A stretch of 64,000 bases of DNA from an uncultured Mycobacteriaceae bacterium (lineage in GTDB: Bacteria; Actinomycetota; Actinomycetes; Mycobacteriales; Mycobacteriaceae), in assembly GCA_902826815.1 (NCBI GenBank), contig CADEGF010000040.1, positions 1 to 64,000 of the forward strand, written 5' to 3'. Positions 1 to 8,884 of this stretch are shown in pieces. The first letter of the stretch is position 1, and each line of letters starts with the position of its first letter. The position numbers and the translations under genes were made by a program. Below the pieces are notes generated by a model that ran no database searches, was not told the origin of the DNA, and worked only from the letters and a program-made list of their open reading frames with translations.

Positions 1-176
1 CTTTCGCATATCTACACACCGCCGAACGCAAGTTTCGCGAAAAATCCGGGCTAGCCACCTCGCTCAAATCGCTTTGCTTGTAAGGGATGACTCCTGCGCG
101 TTCACCGTGTTAGCGTTTGCTCGACTTGGGGGACGAACACCTGCGTCCACCGCGTTGGCATGAGTAGGAGAGCTCA
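1..176. other. Leader region upstream of the first gene
   Basis: No convincing gene is visible here. The stretch ends with AGGAGAG about 5 bases before the ATG at 177, a clear ribosome binding site for the first gene. It probably carries that gene's promoter, but no confident -10/-35 pair can be assigned by eye. An opposite-strand reading frame that runs into the first gene is judged to be a shadow. Confidence 0.5.
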
Positions 177-1613
177 ATGGCCGGTAAGCACCGCAAGCGT
201 TCGCACGTTCAGACTGAGGTTGCCAAGCGCGGAGGCACCGGCCTCGCAGCGGCTGCACTCAGCATCACCGGCCTGTCGACTGCGGTCGTGACGGGTACGA
301 CGGCAGCCGTCGCGCCGAACGTGCAATTGATGGCGCTGGTGTCTGCCGCCAACTCGACGTCGCAGTTCTTCGCGGGGTCGTCGTACTACGGGACTAACTG
401 GACGACTCAATACGGCGAGCAGCAGGTCGTGCCGTTCTTCCGGGGGCCGCAGGGTCTCGCGGATGTGATCAACGGCGTCCAGGTCGACGACAGTCAAACT
501 GGCGTCACGGCTTCCGGGTGGGGCGCGGGCCAGACGGGGACAGCGCTCGGGATTCTGGACCAGAATCAGAACCAGGACGCCCTCGACAGCATCGGGCTGG
601 TCATCCTTGACAACAACACCAACCGCGCGGGCGGCGGGTTCTGGACGACCTACGCGGCGTTCGCGCCCTTGCTCTTCACGTCCGCGGATCCCACGCCGAG
701 CGATCTGGAGCTCGGTGGGCCCCTGTTGGACGTCGCCTACGAGTACAACATCAACTCGAGTGCCGCTGTCGACCCACTGAACCCGTTCGCCATCGGCAAT
801 AGCTTGGCCGCCTACGCATTCGGATACGGGGCGGAGAACAGAGGCCTGCAGATCACTCAGGCGACCGACGGCGGCCCACTGACGTACACCGCGCCCGACG
901 GCACACATACGGAACTTGTCAACGGCACACACTATGTCGTGGACGAGGACGGCGACCTGTTGGTCGTTGACCCCGTGAACGGTACGACTTCTCCGACCAA
1001 CACCCCAGGCACTTTGAAAGACGCCAACGGCGATCCGGTTACCACGATCTTCGTGACCGTCGACAGCGGCAATCTGCCGCTGACGAGGCCGCTGCGGCTG
1101 ATCCCCGGCGGTGACATCCTGGCCAACGCAATCGATCCGGTCATGACCGATCTTGTCAACGCCGGCTATAACGACGGCAAGGGACTGTCGACCGATCCCG
1201 CGATACCGGTCAACCCGACGATAACCCGCCCGATGAAGCCGTTCTCGTCGCTCTCGGCATTGGACGCAGGCGATTTGCAAGAGGATGCCCAGGACGGCGC
1301 CACGGCCGGTGCCACCACCGCATTCGAGAACATCGGCAACCCGTCGAACTTCATCACCAAGCCGCTCGGTGAAGCAGCCAAGCTGCCGTTCCTGTCGACG
1401 CTGACGAACTCGTCGGTGTCAGGTAACAGCCTCACTCCGCTCGCGGCCAAGAACGGGGCCACGCAGAATACTTCGGCTGCAACAGGATCCAATTCCGAAC
1501 GGCCGAGGCCGCTCAAGAAGATCGCCGACGACTTCAACTCCTCGCTGAAGAAGTTCGCGGACGCGGTCAATCCCAAGAAGGCCGCGCCGGAGAGCAACGA
1601 CGAGTCGGACTAG
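177..1613 (+). CDS. Exported PE-PPE-domain-like protein lacking the nucleophile serine
   Basis: A 478-residue protein with a basic N-terminus (KHRKR) followed by a hydrophobic stretch (about residues 22-50), consistent with export or anchoring. The body resembles the PE-PPE alpha/beta-hydrolase domain of mycobacteria: the segment NTNRAGGG (about 147-154) matches the usual NPNRPNGG, and LPLTRPLR...VNAGYNDG matches the LPLL.PLR...VNLGYGD block. No PE or PPE head domain is present. Where the family has GYSQG with the catalytic serine, this protein has GWGAG (114-118), so the serine is glycine. The C-terminal 100 residues are polar, low-complexity and lysine-rich. A good Shine-Dalgarno (AGGAGAG) supports the ATG. 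The family match is by eye; loss of catalysis is an inference. Confidence 0.75.
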   Translation: MAGKHRKRSHVQTEVAKRGGTGLAAAALSITGLSTAVVTGTTAAVAPNVQLMALVSAANSTSQFFAGSSYYGTNWTTQYGEQQVVPFFRGPQGLADVINGVQVDDSQTGVTASGWGAGQTGTALGILDQNQNQDALDSIGLVILDNNTNRAGGGFWTTYAAFAPLLFTSADPTPSDLELGGPLLDVAYEYNINSSAAVDPLNPFAIGNSLAAYAFGYGAENRGLQITQATDGGPLTYTAPDGTHTELVNGTHYVVDEDGDLLVVDPVNGTTSPTNTPGTLKDANGDPVTTIFVTVDSGNLPLTRPLRLIPGGDILANAIDPVMTDLVNAGYNDGKGLSTDPAIPVNPTITRPMKPFSSLSALDAGDLQEDAQDGATAGATTAFENIGNPSNFITKPLGEAAKLPFLSTLTNSSVSGNSLTPLAAKNGATQNTSAATGSNSERPRPLKKIADDFNSSLKKFADAVNPKKAAPESNDESD

Positions 1614-1653
1614 AGCGCGGCGGATTCTCGCCGCGGCGCTTATCGTCACGGTC

Positions 1654-2448
1654 GTGGCTTCCGCACTGATCGTCGCGATCCGGACACAGCAGCGTCGACT
1701 CATCTACTTCCCGACGCATGACCCGGTGCCGTCGGCAGCGGCATTCCTGCCCGGTGCTCGAGATGTCGTGCTCGACACCGAGGACGGGAGGCGGTTGGGC
1801 GCTTGGTATCTACCGACGACCGCGAAAGAGCCCGGCCCGGCAGTCGTGGTATTCAACGGCAACGGGGGAGACCGGTCGGGGCGGGCGATGCTCGCTCTCG
1901 GACTGTCCCGGCTCGGCATGTCGGTGCTGCTCTTCGACTACCGCGGGTACGGCGGCAACGCGGGCACTCCATCGGAGGAGGGCCTGGCCAGAGACGCGCG
2001 GGCGGCGCAGGGATGGCTGTCCGTGCAGCCCGACGTCGCCCAGGACCGGATCGTCTACTTCGGCGAATCCCTCGGCGCCGCAGTCGCTATCGGCCTTGCC
2101 ATGGAGCGGCCGCCCGCCGCGCTGATACTCCGCTCACCGTTCACATCGCTCGCCGAGGTCGGCAAGGTCCACTACCCGTGGCTGCCGGTCGGCTGGCTGC
2201 TCATCGACCGGTTCCCGTCGATTGACCGGATCGGCTCGATCACCGCTCCGGTGATGATCGTCGCAGGCGACCGCGACGGCGTCGTCCCCGAATCCCTGAG
2301 CAGGAAGCTGTACGACGCGGCACCCGATCCCAAGCGCTTCCTCCTGGTACCCGGGGCCGGACACAACGACCTGAAGCTCACCGGCGGCCCTACCGTACTC
2401 GGCGAGGTCGGGACATTTCTGACGGAGGTCGGAGTCCTCGGTCAGTGA
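1654..2448 (+). CDS. Alpha/beta hydrolase, Bem46-like, membrane-anchored
   Basis: A 264-residue hydrolase of the Bem46/serine-aminopeptidase-like group. A short hydrophobic N-terminal segment precedes RTQQRRLIYFP, typical of these anchored hydrolases. The nucleophile elbow GESLG lies at about residues 137-141, the acid is in VAGDRDG and the histidine in GAGHND near the C-terminus, so the triad looks intact. The GTG at 1654 is the first plausible start, but the frame stays open and hydrophobic upstream to about 1618, so the true anchor could begin earlier and overlap the preceding stop. No Shine-Dalgarno is evident. It lies 40 bases after the PE-PPE-like gene on the same strand. Substrate unknown. 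Confidence 0.75.
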   Translation: MASALIVAIRTQQRRLIYFPTHDPVPSAAAFLPGARDVVLDTEDGRRLGAWYLPTTAKEPGPAVVVFNGNGGDRSGRAMLALGLSRLGMSVLLFDYRGYGGNAGTPSEEGLARDARAAQGWLSVQPDVAQDRIVYFGESLGAAVAIGLAMERPPAALILRSPFTSLAEVGKVHYPWLPVGWLLIDRFPSIDRIGSITAPVMIVAGDRDGVVPESLSRKLYDAAPDPKRFLLVPGAGHNDLKLTGGPTVLGEVGTFLTEVGVLGQ

Positions 2449-2515
2449 ACAGGCCCGACGTCGTCGCGACATACCCGTGCACAGGTGGCCTGCCACAAGG
2501 TCGATACTGGCTTTC

Positions 2516-3643
2516 GTGAAACCTGCGATCTGTGAACAGTTCGGCATCGACTTCCCGCTCTTCGCCTTCAGCCACTGCCGCGACGTCGTGGCCGCGGTGA
2601 CCAACGCCGGAGGATTCGGGGTGCTCGGCGGAACGGCGTTCACCCCCGAACAGCTCGACCAGGAGCTGTCCTGGATCGACGACCAGGTGGGCGGCAAGCC
2701 CTACGGCCTCGATCTGATCGTGCCCGCCAAGTTCGAGGGCAAAGGTGAGAAGGTCTCGTCGTCAGACCTCGCCGCGCGGATTCCCGACGAGGTGCGCGGA
2801 TATGTCGCCGAGCTGCTCGCCGCACATGACATCGAGTCCGACCCGAAGCCGTTCATCGGCGGCTCTTCGCTGGCAGGCACGACGGGCCGCGAACTGCTGG
2901 AGGCGGCGATGAGCCATCCGATCAAGCTGATCGCCAACGCCTTGGGCGTGCCGCCGGACTACATGATCGACGCAGGCAAGGAGCGCGGTATCCCCGTCGC
3001 GGCACTCGTCGGCGCCAAGGAGCACGCGGTCAAGCAGGTCGCGGCCGGTGTGGATCTCATTGTGGCGCAAGGCACCGAGGCAGGCGGCCACTGCGGCGAG
3101 GTCACCACGATGGTGCTGATACCCGAGGTCCTAGAAGCTCTGGCGGCCATCGGCAGTCAAATCCCCGTGCTGGCCGCGGGCGGCATCGTGACGGGCAGGC
3201 AGATGGCCGGTGCCGTGGCGATGGGCGCCGATGGCGCGTGGACCGGGTCGGTGTGGCTCACCACGGAGGAGGCCGAGACGGCTCCGCATACCAAGCAGAA
3301 GTTCCTTGCCGCGACGTCGCGGGACACCATCCGCTCAACGGGGCGTACGGGAAAGCCTGCGCGGCAGCTTGTTTCGGATTGGACGAACGCGTGGGCGCCG
3401 TCACCGGGTGGCCACCAGACGTTGCCTCTGCCGCTGCAGTCGATGCTGTGCGAGCCGGTCATTCGTCGGGTCGATGTGCTTGCGGCACAGGGGCATCCGG
3501 GTGCGCAGGCGTTGGCGACCTACTTCGTCGGGCAGGGTGTCGGTCTGATGAACAAGGTCAAACCCGCGCGCGAGGTCGTGCGCGAGTTCATCGAGGACTA
3601 CCTCGCCGCGACGGAACGGCTGAGCAACTCGCTACCCGACTGA
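2516..3643 (+). CDS. Nitronate monooxygenase / 2-nitropropane dioxygenase family
   Basis: A 375-residue FMN-dependent TIM-barrel enzyme. Early conserved features are FPLFAFSHCRD and NAGGFGVLGG (residues about 13-40); the glycine-rich GTEAGGHCGE segment (about 186-195) and LAAGGIVTGRQMA.A...GADGAWTGS form the FMN phosphate-binding region characteristic of nitronate monooxygenases. Members oxidise alkyl nitronates such as propionate 3-nitronate; some actinobacterial relatives are of unknown substrate. The frame is open to 2477, but the GTG at 2516 (MKPAICEQFG) gives the expected family N-terminus. Its 3' end overlaps the convergent downstream gene by 12 bases. Confidence 0.85.
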   Translation: MKPAICEQFGIDFPLFAFSHCRDVVAAVTNAGGFGVLGGTAFTPEQLDQELSWIDDQVGGKPYGLDLIVPAKFEGKGEKVSSSDLAARIPDEVRGYVAELLAAHDIESDPKPFIGGSSLAGTTGRELLEAAMSHPIKLIANALGVPPDYMIDAGKERGIPVAALVGAKEHAVKQVAAGVDLIVAQGTEAGGHCGEVTTMVLIPEVLEALAAIGSQIPVLAAGGIVTGRQMAGAVAMGADGAWTGSVWLTTEEAETAPHTKQKFLAATSRDTIRSTGRTGKPARQLVSDWTNAWAPSPGGHQTLPLPLQSMLCEPVIRRVDVLAAQGHPGAQALATYFVGQGVGLMNKVKPAREVVREFIEDYLAATERLSNSLPD

Positions 3644-4072
3644 CCAGTCGATCACCGGCGGTCGCGCCGCAGCGCACTGCGGCTGACCATTCGCGTCGGT
3701 GAGCCCGATTCGGCCGACCAGTGTTCCGGATTCGGCGGCCTTGGCGAGAACATCAGCGGGCACGCCGTCGAGCATCAGCTTCGCGCGACGAAACATGTCC
3801 ATCTGGCCGTCGCCGTCGACGCTGCCCCAATTCAGGTAGATGAACCGATCGCCCGGACCGCCCTGAATGTACGGGCCACGGACGTCGGAGCCCGTCACCT
3901 CGCAGTCGATGGTCCAGCTCACCTCGGCTGCATCGCCGGGTTGGAGATCCAGCAGCTCAGGCGGTCGCTTCTTGCTCTGGACGGCGACGTGGACGTTCGT
4001 ATATCCGGGGAAGTTGTGGCCTGGCGGGCAGTCGCGGCCTGGCAGGTCGGTACCGATGATGCGTATCTGCAC
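3632..4072 (-). CDS. DUF5990-like small protein
   Basis: A 146-residue soluble protein beginning MQIRIIGTDLPGRDC from a GTG. It resembles the actinobacterial DUF5990 family, with a conserved N-terminal strand, an internal 'YLNWG' element and a C-terminal segment about residues 100-130 predicted to be helical. No catalytic motif is apparent and no function is known. The frame continues far upstream into the next gene, but that part is a shadow of the deazaflavin enzyme. It is transcribed with the genes at 4089-6340, 16 bases after the oxidoreductase stop. Confidence 0.65.
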   Translation of the reverse strand: MQIRIIGTDLPGRDCPPGHNFPGYTNVHVAVQSKKRPPELLDLQPGDAAEVSWTIDCEVTGSDVRGPYIQGGPGDRFIYLNWGSVDGDGQMDMFRRAKLMLDGVPADVLAKAAESGTLVGRIGLTDANGQPQCAAARPPVIDWSVG

Positions 4073-4088
4073 GCCCCCATTGTCGCAG

Positions 4089-4538
4089 TCAGTCGGTGTA
4101 GGTGATGCGCACCGAGATGGGATCGCTCTGCAGGGCGCGCATGCCGAGCGCGGTCGCGGACTGGCTGACCTTGCTCTTGCCGCCGAAGCTGTGGGCTCTG
4201 GCGACGACGTCGTCGTCGGGCGCGAATGCCGCTGTGCCGTCGTGCCATTCGTTGTCGACGCGGACACGCACCTTCGGGTCGGCGGTGATGTTGTGCGCCC
4301 AGCCGGCCCGCTTGCCGTGCTGGGAGATGACCCAGACGCCGTTGTCGTCGGCGCGGCCGGTGAGCGGCACCCGGCGCGGCTGGCCGGACTTGGCGCCCGT
4401 GGTCTCCAGTTCGACGGTTGACGATGCGCGGATGCCGATCCGATCGAGCGCGCCGACCAACGGGTTGACGATCGTGCGACCGACCTGTCGCTCGAACTTG
4501 AACTTGCGAAGCGCCTTGCGGGCATCGGTGGTGGCCAT
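4089..4538 (-). CDS. Deazaflavin (F420)-dependent nitroreductase-family protein
   Basis: A 149-residue protein of the Ddn-like nitroreductase/deazaflavin-dependent oxidoreductase family, a split-beta-barrel fold abundant in mycobacteria. Family features are the N-terminal helix followed by TTGAKSGQPRRVPL (about 47-60) and WVISQHGK...GWAHNI (about 70-87), which form the F420-binding face. The start is placed at the ATG (MATTDAR) at 4538; an upstream in-frame ATG at 4565 adds nine unlikely residues. It probably reduces small electrophiles or quinones with F420H2; the substrate cannot be read from the sequence. Confidence 0.8.
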   Translation of the reverse strand: MATTDARKALRKFKFERQVGRTIVNPLVGALDRIGIRASSTVELETTGAKSGQPRRVPLTGRADDNGVWVISQHGKRAGWAHNITADPKVRVRVDNEWHDGTAAFAPDDDVVARAHSFGGKSKVSQSATALGMRALQSDPISVRITYTD

Positions 4539-4612
4539 GGGCAACGACGATAGTAGAACGATCACTCAAATACAACAATGGGGCGTGAACATGCTGGTCC
4601 GCTGACGAATAG

Positions 4613-5638
4613 TCAGTCACTCGCCAGCGGGAGCCGCACCTCGAAGCGCGCGCCGGTGTCCAGGTTGCGCGCCGACAGCGTGCCGCGGTGGGCCTGCACG
4701 AGCCCGGCCGCAATCGCAAGGCCCAGGCCGGACCCGCTGGGCAGCGACGCATCGGAGCGCGGCACCCGGTCATTGGAACCCCGATATGCGATGTCGAAGA
4801 CCCGCGGCAGGTCGGCCTCGTCGATACCGACCCCGGTGTCGTCGACGCGCGCCCACGCCCCGTTCTCGTCGGAGCCAAGCGCCAGCTCGACCCGGCCGCC
4901 CTCCGGCGTGTGCGCGATCGCATTGGCCACCAGATTGGACAGCACCCGCACCAACGCGCGGTCGCTGCCGACCACTCGAACCGGCTCGGGCGGCAGATCC
5001 GCCGTCAACGCCACACCGGCGCGCTCAGCCGCAATTCGGTGCGCGTTCATCACGTCGTCGACGACCTCGTCGAGCGCCACCTTGTCGAAGGCGGGTTGAA
5101 CTGCGCCCGCGTTGATTTTCGACATCTCGAACAGGTCATCGACCATCTCGGAGAGCCGGATCGACTCCTGTTCGATGTGTTTGGCATGGACCCGCACCTC
5201 GTCGTCGGTCACGACGCCGTCGGCGATGGCCTCCGAGACCGCGCGGATCCCGGCCAGTGGCGTGCGCAGGTCGTGGCTGACGAACGCGACCAACCGTCGC
5301 CGTGACACTTCGGCGGCGCGTTCCGAGTCGCGGATCTCCTGCTCCCACACCGTCCTGCGGGCCTGGTAGCGGGCGAGCATGATGGCGGCGGGGATCGTCA
5401 CGATCGACACGATCACCAACACGACGGCGATCCGCTCGAACGTCCCGGTGATCATGAACCCGCTGGCACCCAACACACCGGTGAATGTCGCGATCGTCGG
5501 AATCAACACCAGTGCGACCATGCTGACCGCCAGCGACCATGACCGCGCCAGCTTGATGATCAGCGCGCCGGCAAGCACCACAGGAACCGAACAGGCCAGC
5601 GCCCACCCGACGATCTCCCAGAGTTCGGGCGGCGGCAT
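4613..5638 (-). CDS. Sensor histidine kinase of a two-component system
   Basis: A 341-residue membrane histidine kinase. Three hydrophobic segments occupy about residues 9-30, 37-58 and 68-90, with almost no extracytoplasmic loop, so it probably senses something within or through the membrane. The H-box SHDLRTPL has the phosphorylated histidine at residue 122. The ATPase domain follows with an N-box (NLVANAIAHTPEGG), a G1 box (DDTGVGI) and a G2 box (GSGLGLAI). Its ATG directly abuts the stop of the response regulator gene upstream (TAGATG), so the pair is co-transcribed and probably translationally coupled. The stimulus is unknown. Confidence 0.92.
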   Translation of the reverse strand: MPPPELWEIVGWALACSVPVVLAGALIIKLARSWSLAVSMVALVLIPTIATFTGVLGASGFMITGTFERIAVVLVIVSIVTIPAAIMLARYQARRTVWEQEIRDSERAAEVSRRRLVAFVSHDLRTPLAGIRAVSEAIADGVVTDDEVRVHAKHIEQESIRLSEMVDDLFEMSKINAGAVQPAFDKVALDEVVDDVMNAHRIAAERAGVALTADLPPEPVRVVGSDRALVRVLSNLVANAIAHTPEGGRVELALGSDENGAWARVDDTGVGIDEADLPRVFDIAYRGSNDRVPRSDASLPSGSGLGLAIAAGLVQAHRGTLSARNLDTGARFEVRLPLASD

Positions 5639-6340
5639 CTAGCCAGTCTGCTCTTCGTGCGAGCGCCGATCGCCGCTCCACAGATAGCCGCGACCCCACA
5701 CGGTCTGCACCCGGTGCTGGTCGCCGAGCTTGGACCGCAGCCTCTTGACGTGCACGGTCACCGTGGACAGATCGCCGAAGTCCCATCGCCACACCTGCTT
5801 GAGGAGTTCCTCGCGGGAGAAGACCGTGTCGGTGCGGGTCATGAAAAACAAGAGCAGCTCGAACTCGCGGTTGGTCAGGCTGACCGGTGTGCCCCGCACC
5901 GTCACCGAGCGTGACGCGGTGGAGACGGTCAACTCGTCGACCGTCAGCTCGATAGGCGACACCCCGACCGGTACGGGCGTTCGCCGCAGCACCGAGCGCA
6001 CCCGCAGCGCCAGTTCGCGCGGGCTGAAGGGCTTGGTCAGATAGTCGTCGGCGCCGGCCTCGAGCCCAGCGATCCGGTCGTCCTCCTCGCCGAGGGCCGT
6101 CAGCAGAATGACCGGGATCGTATGGTCGCCGCGCTGACGCAGGCTGCGGCACAGCGCCAGACCGTCCGGTCCCGGCATCATCACGTCGAGCACCGCCACG
6201 TCGATTCGCTGGGTGCCCAGCAGGCGCACCGCCTCGTTCCCATCGCGGGCGATCGCGACTTCCAGGCCGTCGCGTTCCAGATAGCGGCGCACGACATCGC
6301 GCACGACGGGGTCGTCGTCGGCAATCATCACCCGCGTCAC
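5639..6340 (-). CDS. OmpR/PhoB-type response regulator
   Basis: A 233-residue regulator. The receiver domain shows the acidic pocket (IADDDP, residues 6-11), the phospho-acceptor Asp52 in VLDVMMPGPDG, and the conserved lysine in LTKPFSP. The C-terminal winged helix contains LTNREFELLLFF and the recognition region STVTVHVKRLRSKL, ending with WGRGYLW. The GTG at 6340 is chosen because it places the first acidic residues about seven positions in, as in most receivers; an ATG at 6388 would add 16 residues. It lies directly upstream of the kinase gene and is presumably its partner. Confidence 0.9.
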   Translation of the reverse strand: MTRVMIADDDPVVRDVVRRYLERDGLEVAIARDGNEAVRLLGTQRIDVAVLDVMMPGPDGLALCRSLRQRGDHTIPVILLTALGEEDDRIAGLEAGADDYLTKPFSPRELALRVRSVLRRTPVPVGVSPIELTVDELTVSTASRSVTVRGTPVSLTNREFELLLFFMTRTDTVFSREELLKQVWRWDFGDLSTVTVHVKRLRSKLGDQHRVQTVWGRGYLWSGDRRSHEEQTG

Positions 6341-6439
6341 AACTCCCGAGGTTAGCCGTGCCCGCGCGACTACCTGGGTCGATGTCACGATTTTGTCATC
6401 GTTCGCCTTGGTAGCTGCCAGGTGCCTGGCCTAGCGTCC

Positions 6440-7102
6440 ATGGGTATGGCCGACGGCTCCGTCACAGTGGTGCTGCCCTGTCTCAACGAGGCTGCCTCTT
6501 TGCCCGGGGTGCTTGCTGCCATGCCAAATGGGTATAGAGCGCTTGTGGTCGACAACAACAGCACCGATGACACCGCGGACGTTGCCCGCCGCCACGGCGC
6601 CGACGTGGTGACCGAGCATCGACCCGGCTACGGCTCGGCGGTGCACGCCGGAGTCGAGGCGGCGACGACGCCGATCGTCGCGGTCGTCGACGCCGACGGA
6701 TCGTTGGATCCCGCGGAGCTGCCCGCCTTGGTCGACGAACTCGAGCGCGGCGCCGATATGGCGATCGGCAGGCGGCGTCCGGTACCGGGGCTGCGCTGGC
6801 CCTGGCACGCGCGGCTGGGCACCGCTGCGGTGTGCTGGCGACTACGCAGTCGCTACGGATTGCCGGTTCACGACATCGCGCCCATGCGTGTCGCTCGCCG
6901 TGACGCACTGCTCGCCCTCGGCATCACCGACCGCCGCACCGGCTATCCGGTCGAGCTGATGGTGAAAGCAGCCGCGGCGGGCTGGACGGTCGTCGAACGC
7001 GACGTGCCCTACGGTCCGCGCACCGGCGGAAAGTCGAAGGTCAGCGGATCGTTGCGCGGCAGTATCCATGCGGGACTGGACTTCTGGAAGGCGATCTCGT
7101 GA
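6440..7102 (+). CDS. Family 2 glycosyltransferase, Rv0539-like polyprenyl-phosphate sugar synthase
   Basis: A 220-residue GT-A glycosyltransferase. The N-terminus has VTVVLPCLNEAASL and LVVDNNSTDDT, and the DxD-type metal motif is VVDADGS (about residues 77-83). It has no membrane segments. It resembles M. tuberculosis Rv0539, annotated as a dolichyl-phosphate-sugar synthase, and probably transfers a nucleotide sugar to a lipid phosphate or similar acceptor. ATGs at 6440 and 6446 are both possible starts. The stop overlaps the next gene's GTG by four bases (GTGA), forming a three-gene operon with the TIGR04282 protein and a methyltransferase. Confidence 0.85.
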   Translation: MGMADGSVTVVLPCLNEAASLPGVLAAMPNGYRALVVDNNSTDDTADVARRHGADVVTEHRPGYGSAVHAGVEAATTPIVAVVDADGSLDPAELPALVDELERGADMAIGRRRPVPGLRWPWHARLGTAAVCWRLRSRYGLPVHDIAPMRVARRDALLALGITDRRTGYPVELMVKAAAAGWTVVERDVPYGPRTGGKSKVSGSLRGSIHAGLDFWKAIS

Positions 7103-7764
7103 TACCTGTGACGCTGGTGGTGATCGCCAAGGCGCCGGTGGCGGGATTCGCCAAGACCCGGCTCGCGGCGACCGTCGGCGACAAAGCCGCCGCGGACATC
7201 GCCGCGGCGACGCTGCTGGATACCCTCGACGCCGTCGACGCGACGCCCGTGCAGTCCAGGGTGGTCGCGTTGACGGGCGATCTCAGCCAAGCGAGCAACA
7301 GCCGCCAAATCCGGTCGCGCTTGGGTGATATGCAGGTGATCGAACAACGCGGTGGCGACTTCTCGGCGCGGCTGGCCAACGCGATCGTCGACGCGGCGGT
7401 TATCGCGGGCCCGCGTCCGGTCCTGTTGATCGCGTCCGACACACCTCAGGTGACGGCAACGCTGCTCACCGACTGTGCGCAGGCCCTGCTGGAGACTGAC
7501 GTCGTGTTCGGCCTGGCCCGCGACGGCGGATGGTGGGTGCTCGGCGTCACCGACCCGTCGATAGCCGACTGCCTGCACGACATCCCGACTTCACGTTCGG
7601 ATACCGGACCTGCCACGCTGGAAGCGATGCGCGGCAGGGGTTTACGCGTGAAGCTGGTAGCCGAGCTGTCGGATGTCGACACCGTCGCCGATGTGGATCT
7701 GGTACGTGCCGAGTGCGCACCGGGCAGCCGGTTCGTGCAGGCGATCAAGGATGCGGGGCTGTAG
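7099..7764 (+). CDS. TIGR04282 family nucleotidyl/glycosyltransferase-like protein (Rv0540-like)
   Basis: A 221-residue protein of the TIGR04282/DUF2064 family, related in fold to nucleotide-sugar and cofactor guanylyltransferases. The N-terminal signature KAPVAGFAKTRL (about residues 11-22) is characteristic, followed by the LIASDTPQ motif and GLARDGGWWVLGV. It overlaps the preceding glycosyltransferase by four bases and starts with GTG. The methyltransferase follows after two bases. Gene order matches Rv0539-Rv0540. The exact reaction of the family is not established to my knowledge. Confidence 0.85.
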   Translation: MIPVTLVVIAKAPVAGFAKTRLAATVGDKAAADIAAATLLDTLDAVDATPVQSRVVALTGDLSQASNSRQIRSRLGDMQVIEQRGGDFSARLANAIVDAAVIAGPRPVLLIASDTPQVTATLLTDCAQALLETDVVFGLARDGGWWVLGVTDPSIADCLHDIPTSRSDTGPATLEAMRGRGLRVKLVAELSDVDTVADVDLVRAECAPGSRFVQAIKDAGL

Positions 7765-7766
7765 AG

Positions 7767-8396
7767 ATGTTGGGCAATCTGTATGACCGTGCGCTCGACG
7801 GCGAACGATGTTGGGTCCGCCACGACGACGGCCGGCTCCGTCAGCTGCCGGTGCGCAGTTGGCTGGGCGGCCAGCACGCCGACCGCGGATTCGACAACGC
7901 GGTTGTCGGACTCTGCAAGGGTCCGACCATCGATCTGGGTTGCGGCCCCGGCCGTTTGGTGGCCCGCCTCGTCGAGCGCGGCGTTCCTGCTCTCGGGGTG
8001 GACCAGTCCGCCACCGCCATCGGCCTGGCGCGACGCAGCGGCGCACCGGCGTTGCTCCGCGACGTGTTCGAGCCACTGCCCGGCATGGGTCGATGGCAGA
8101 CGGTGTTGTTGGCCGATGGCAACGTCGGACTAGGCGGTGACCCATGGCGGGTGCTGCGCCGGGCCGGTGAGTTGCTCAGGCGTGGCGGCCGTTGCATCGC
8201 CGAATTCGATTCGGGCAGTGCAGGTGTCGACAGCGGATGGGTGCGGCTGGAGTCTGAGCGGACGATCGGCCCGTGGTTCCGGTGGGCTTCGGTCGGCATC
8301 GGCTGCGCGGCACGCCTGGCCGACGACGTCGGAATGGTGTTGACGGGCATTCACCCGATCGGATCGCGGGTCGTCGCTAGCCTGGCGGCTGCTTAG
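7767..8396 (+). CDS. Class I SAM-dependent methyltransferase
   Basis: A 209-residue methyltransferase. The SAM motif I is TIDLGCGPGRL (about residues 53-63), followed by ALGVDQS (motif II) and a motif III equivalent ending with LLRRGGRCIAEFD. The start is the ATG two bases after the TIGR04282 stop; the much longer open frame upstream is a shadow of that gene. Its position as third gene of the glycosyltransferase operon suggests it methylates the same product. Its 3' end overlaps the convergent membrane gene by 20 bases. Confidence 0.82.
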   Translation: MLGNLYDRALDGERCWVRHDDGRLRQLPVRSWLGGQHADRGFDNAVVGLCKGPTIDLGCGPGRLVARLVERGVPALGVDQSATAIGLARRSGAPALLRDVFEPLPGMGRWQTVLLADGNVGLGGDPWRVLRRAGELLRRGGRCIAEFDSGSAGVDSGWVRLESERTIGPWFRWASVGIGCAARLADDVGMVLTGIHPIGSRVVASLAAA

Positions 8397-8883
8397 CCCG
8401 CCGTGACAGCATCAATCGAACGCCGTAGGCGACGGCGCTGAAGCCGAACATTGCCGCGCTCAACAGCAACCAGCGGCCGAGGAACGGTTCCTGTGTCTGG
8501 CCGGTCGCAGCCCAGTATGTGAATGCGCCCTGTTCGATGATCCCGGGAAGGAACACCAGCAGCGTCAGTCCCGCGCCGAGCGCAGGCACCCGTATGTAGT
8601 TCAGCGCGGGAACCGAGGCCTCGGTGCGCGGTCGAATACGACTGCTGGCCACCAGGATTCGATCAACCAGGGCGTAGAGCGGAAACAGCACGAGGTCGTG
8701 GGCGACGATGGCCGCGGCGAACCAGATCAGGATCGACTGCCACCACGTGTTGGGGTTCCACAACGTGACCGGTTTGACGGTGGCCAGCACGTAGCCGAAC
8801 AACGCGAACCCGGCGATCAGGGTCAGTAGGTGAAGGGGATTCGAGCCGTACACCGAACGGAACCGATCCAACGCCGTACGCAT
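8377..8883 (-). CDS. Four-pass membrane protein of unknown function
   Basis: A 168-residue protein with about four hydrophobic segments (roughly residues 15-33, 49-75, 95-117 and 130-155). The start is the ATG at 8883 (MRTALDRFRS), one base after the stop of the molybdopterin oxidoreductase gene; a longer open frame upstream is its shadow. No domain is recognised. Tight linkage to a cytochrome b561-molybdopterin protein suggests an accessory or electron-transfer subunit, which is an inference from position only. Confidence 0.65.
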   Translation of the reverse strand: MRTALDRFRSVYGSNPLHLLTLIAGFALFGYVLATVKPVTLWNPNTWWQSILIWFAAAIVAHDLVLFPLYALVDRILVASSRIRPRTEASVPALNYIRVPALGAGLTLLVFLPGIIEQGAFTYWAATGQTQEPFLGRWLLLSAAMFGFSAVAYGVRLMLSRRAKQPPG

Positions 8884-8884
8884 G

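Noticed and set aside
174-1280. A 368-codon open frame antisense to the first gene
   Set aside because: Arginine-rich shadow typical of high-GC DNA. The + strand frame has a ribosome site, an export signal and recognisable domain motifs.
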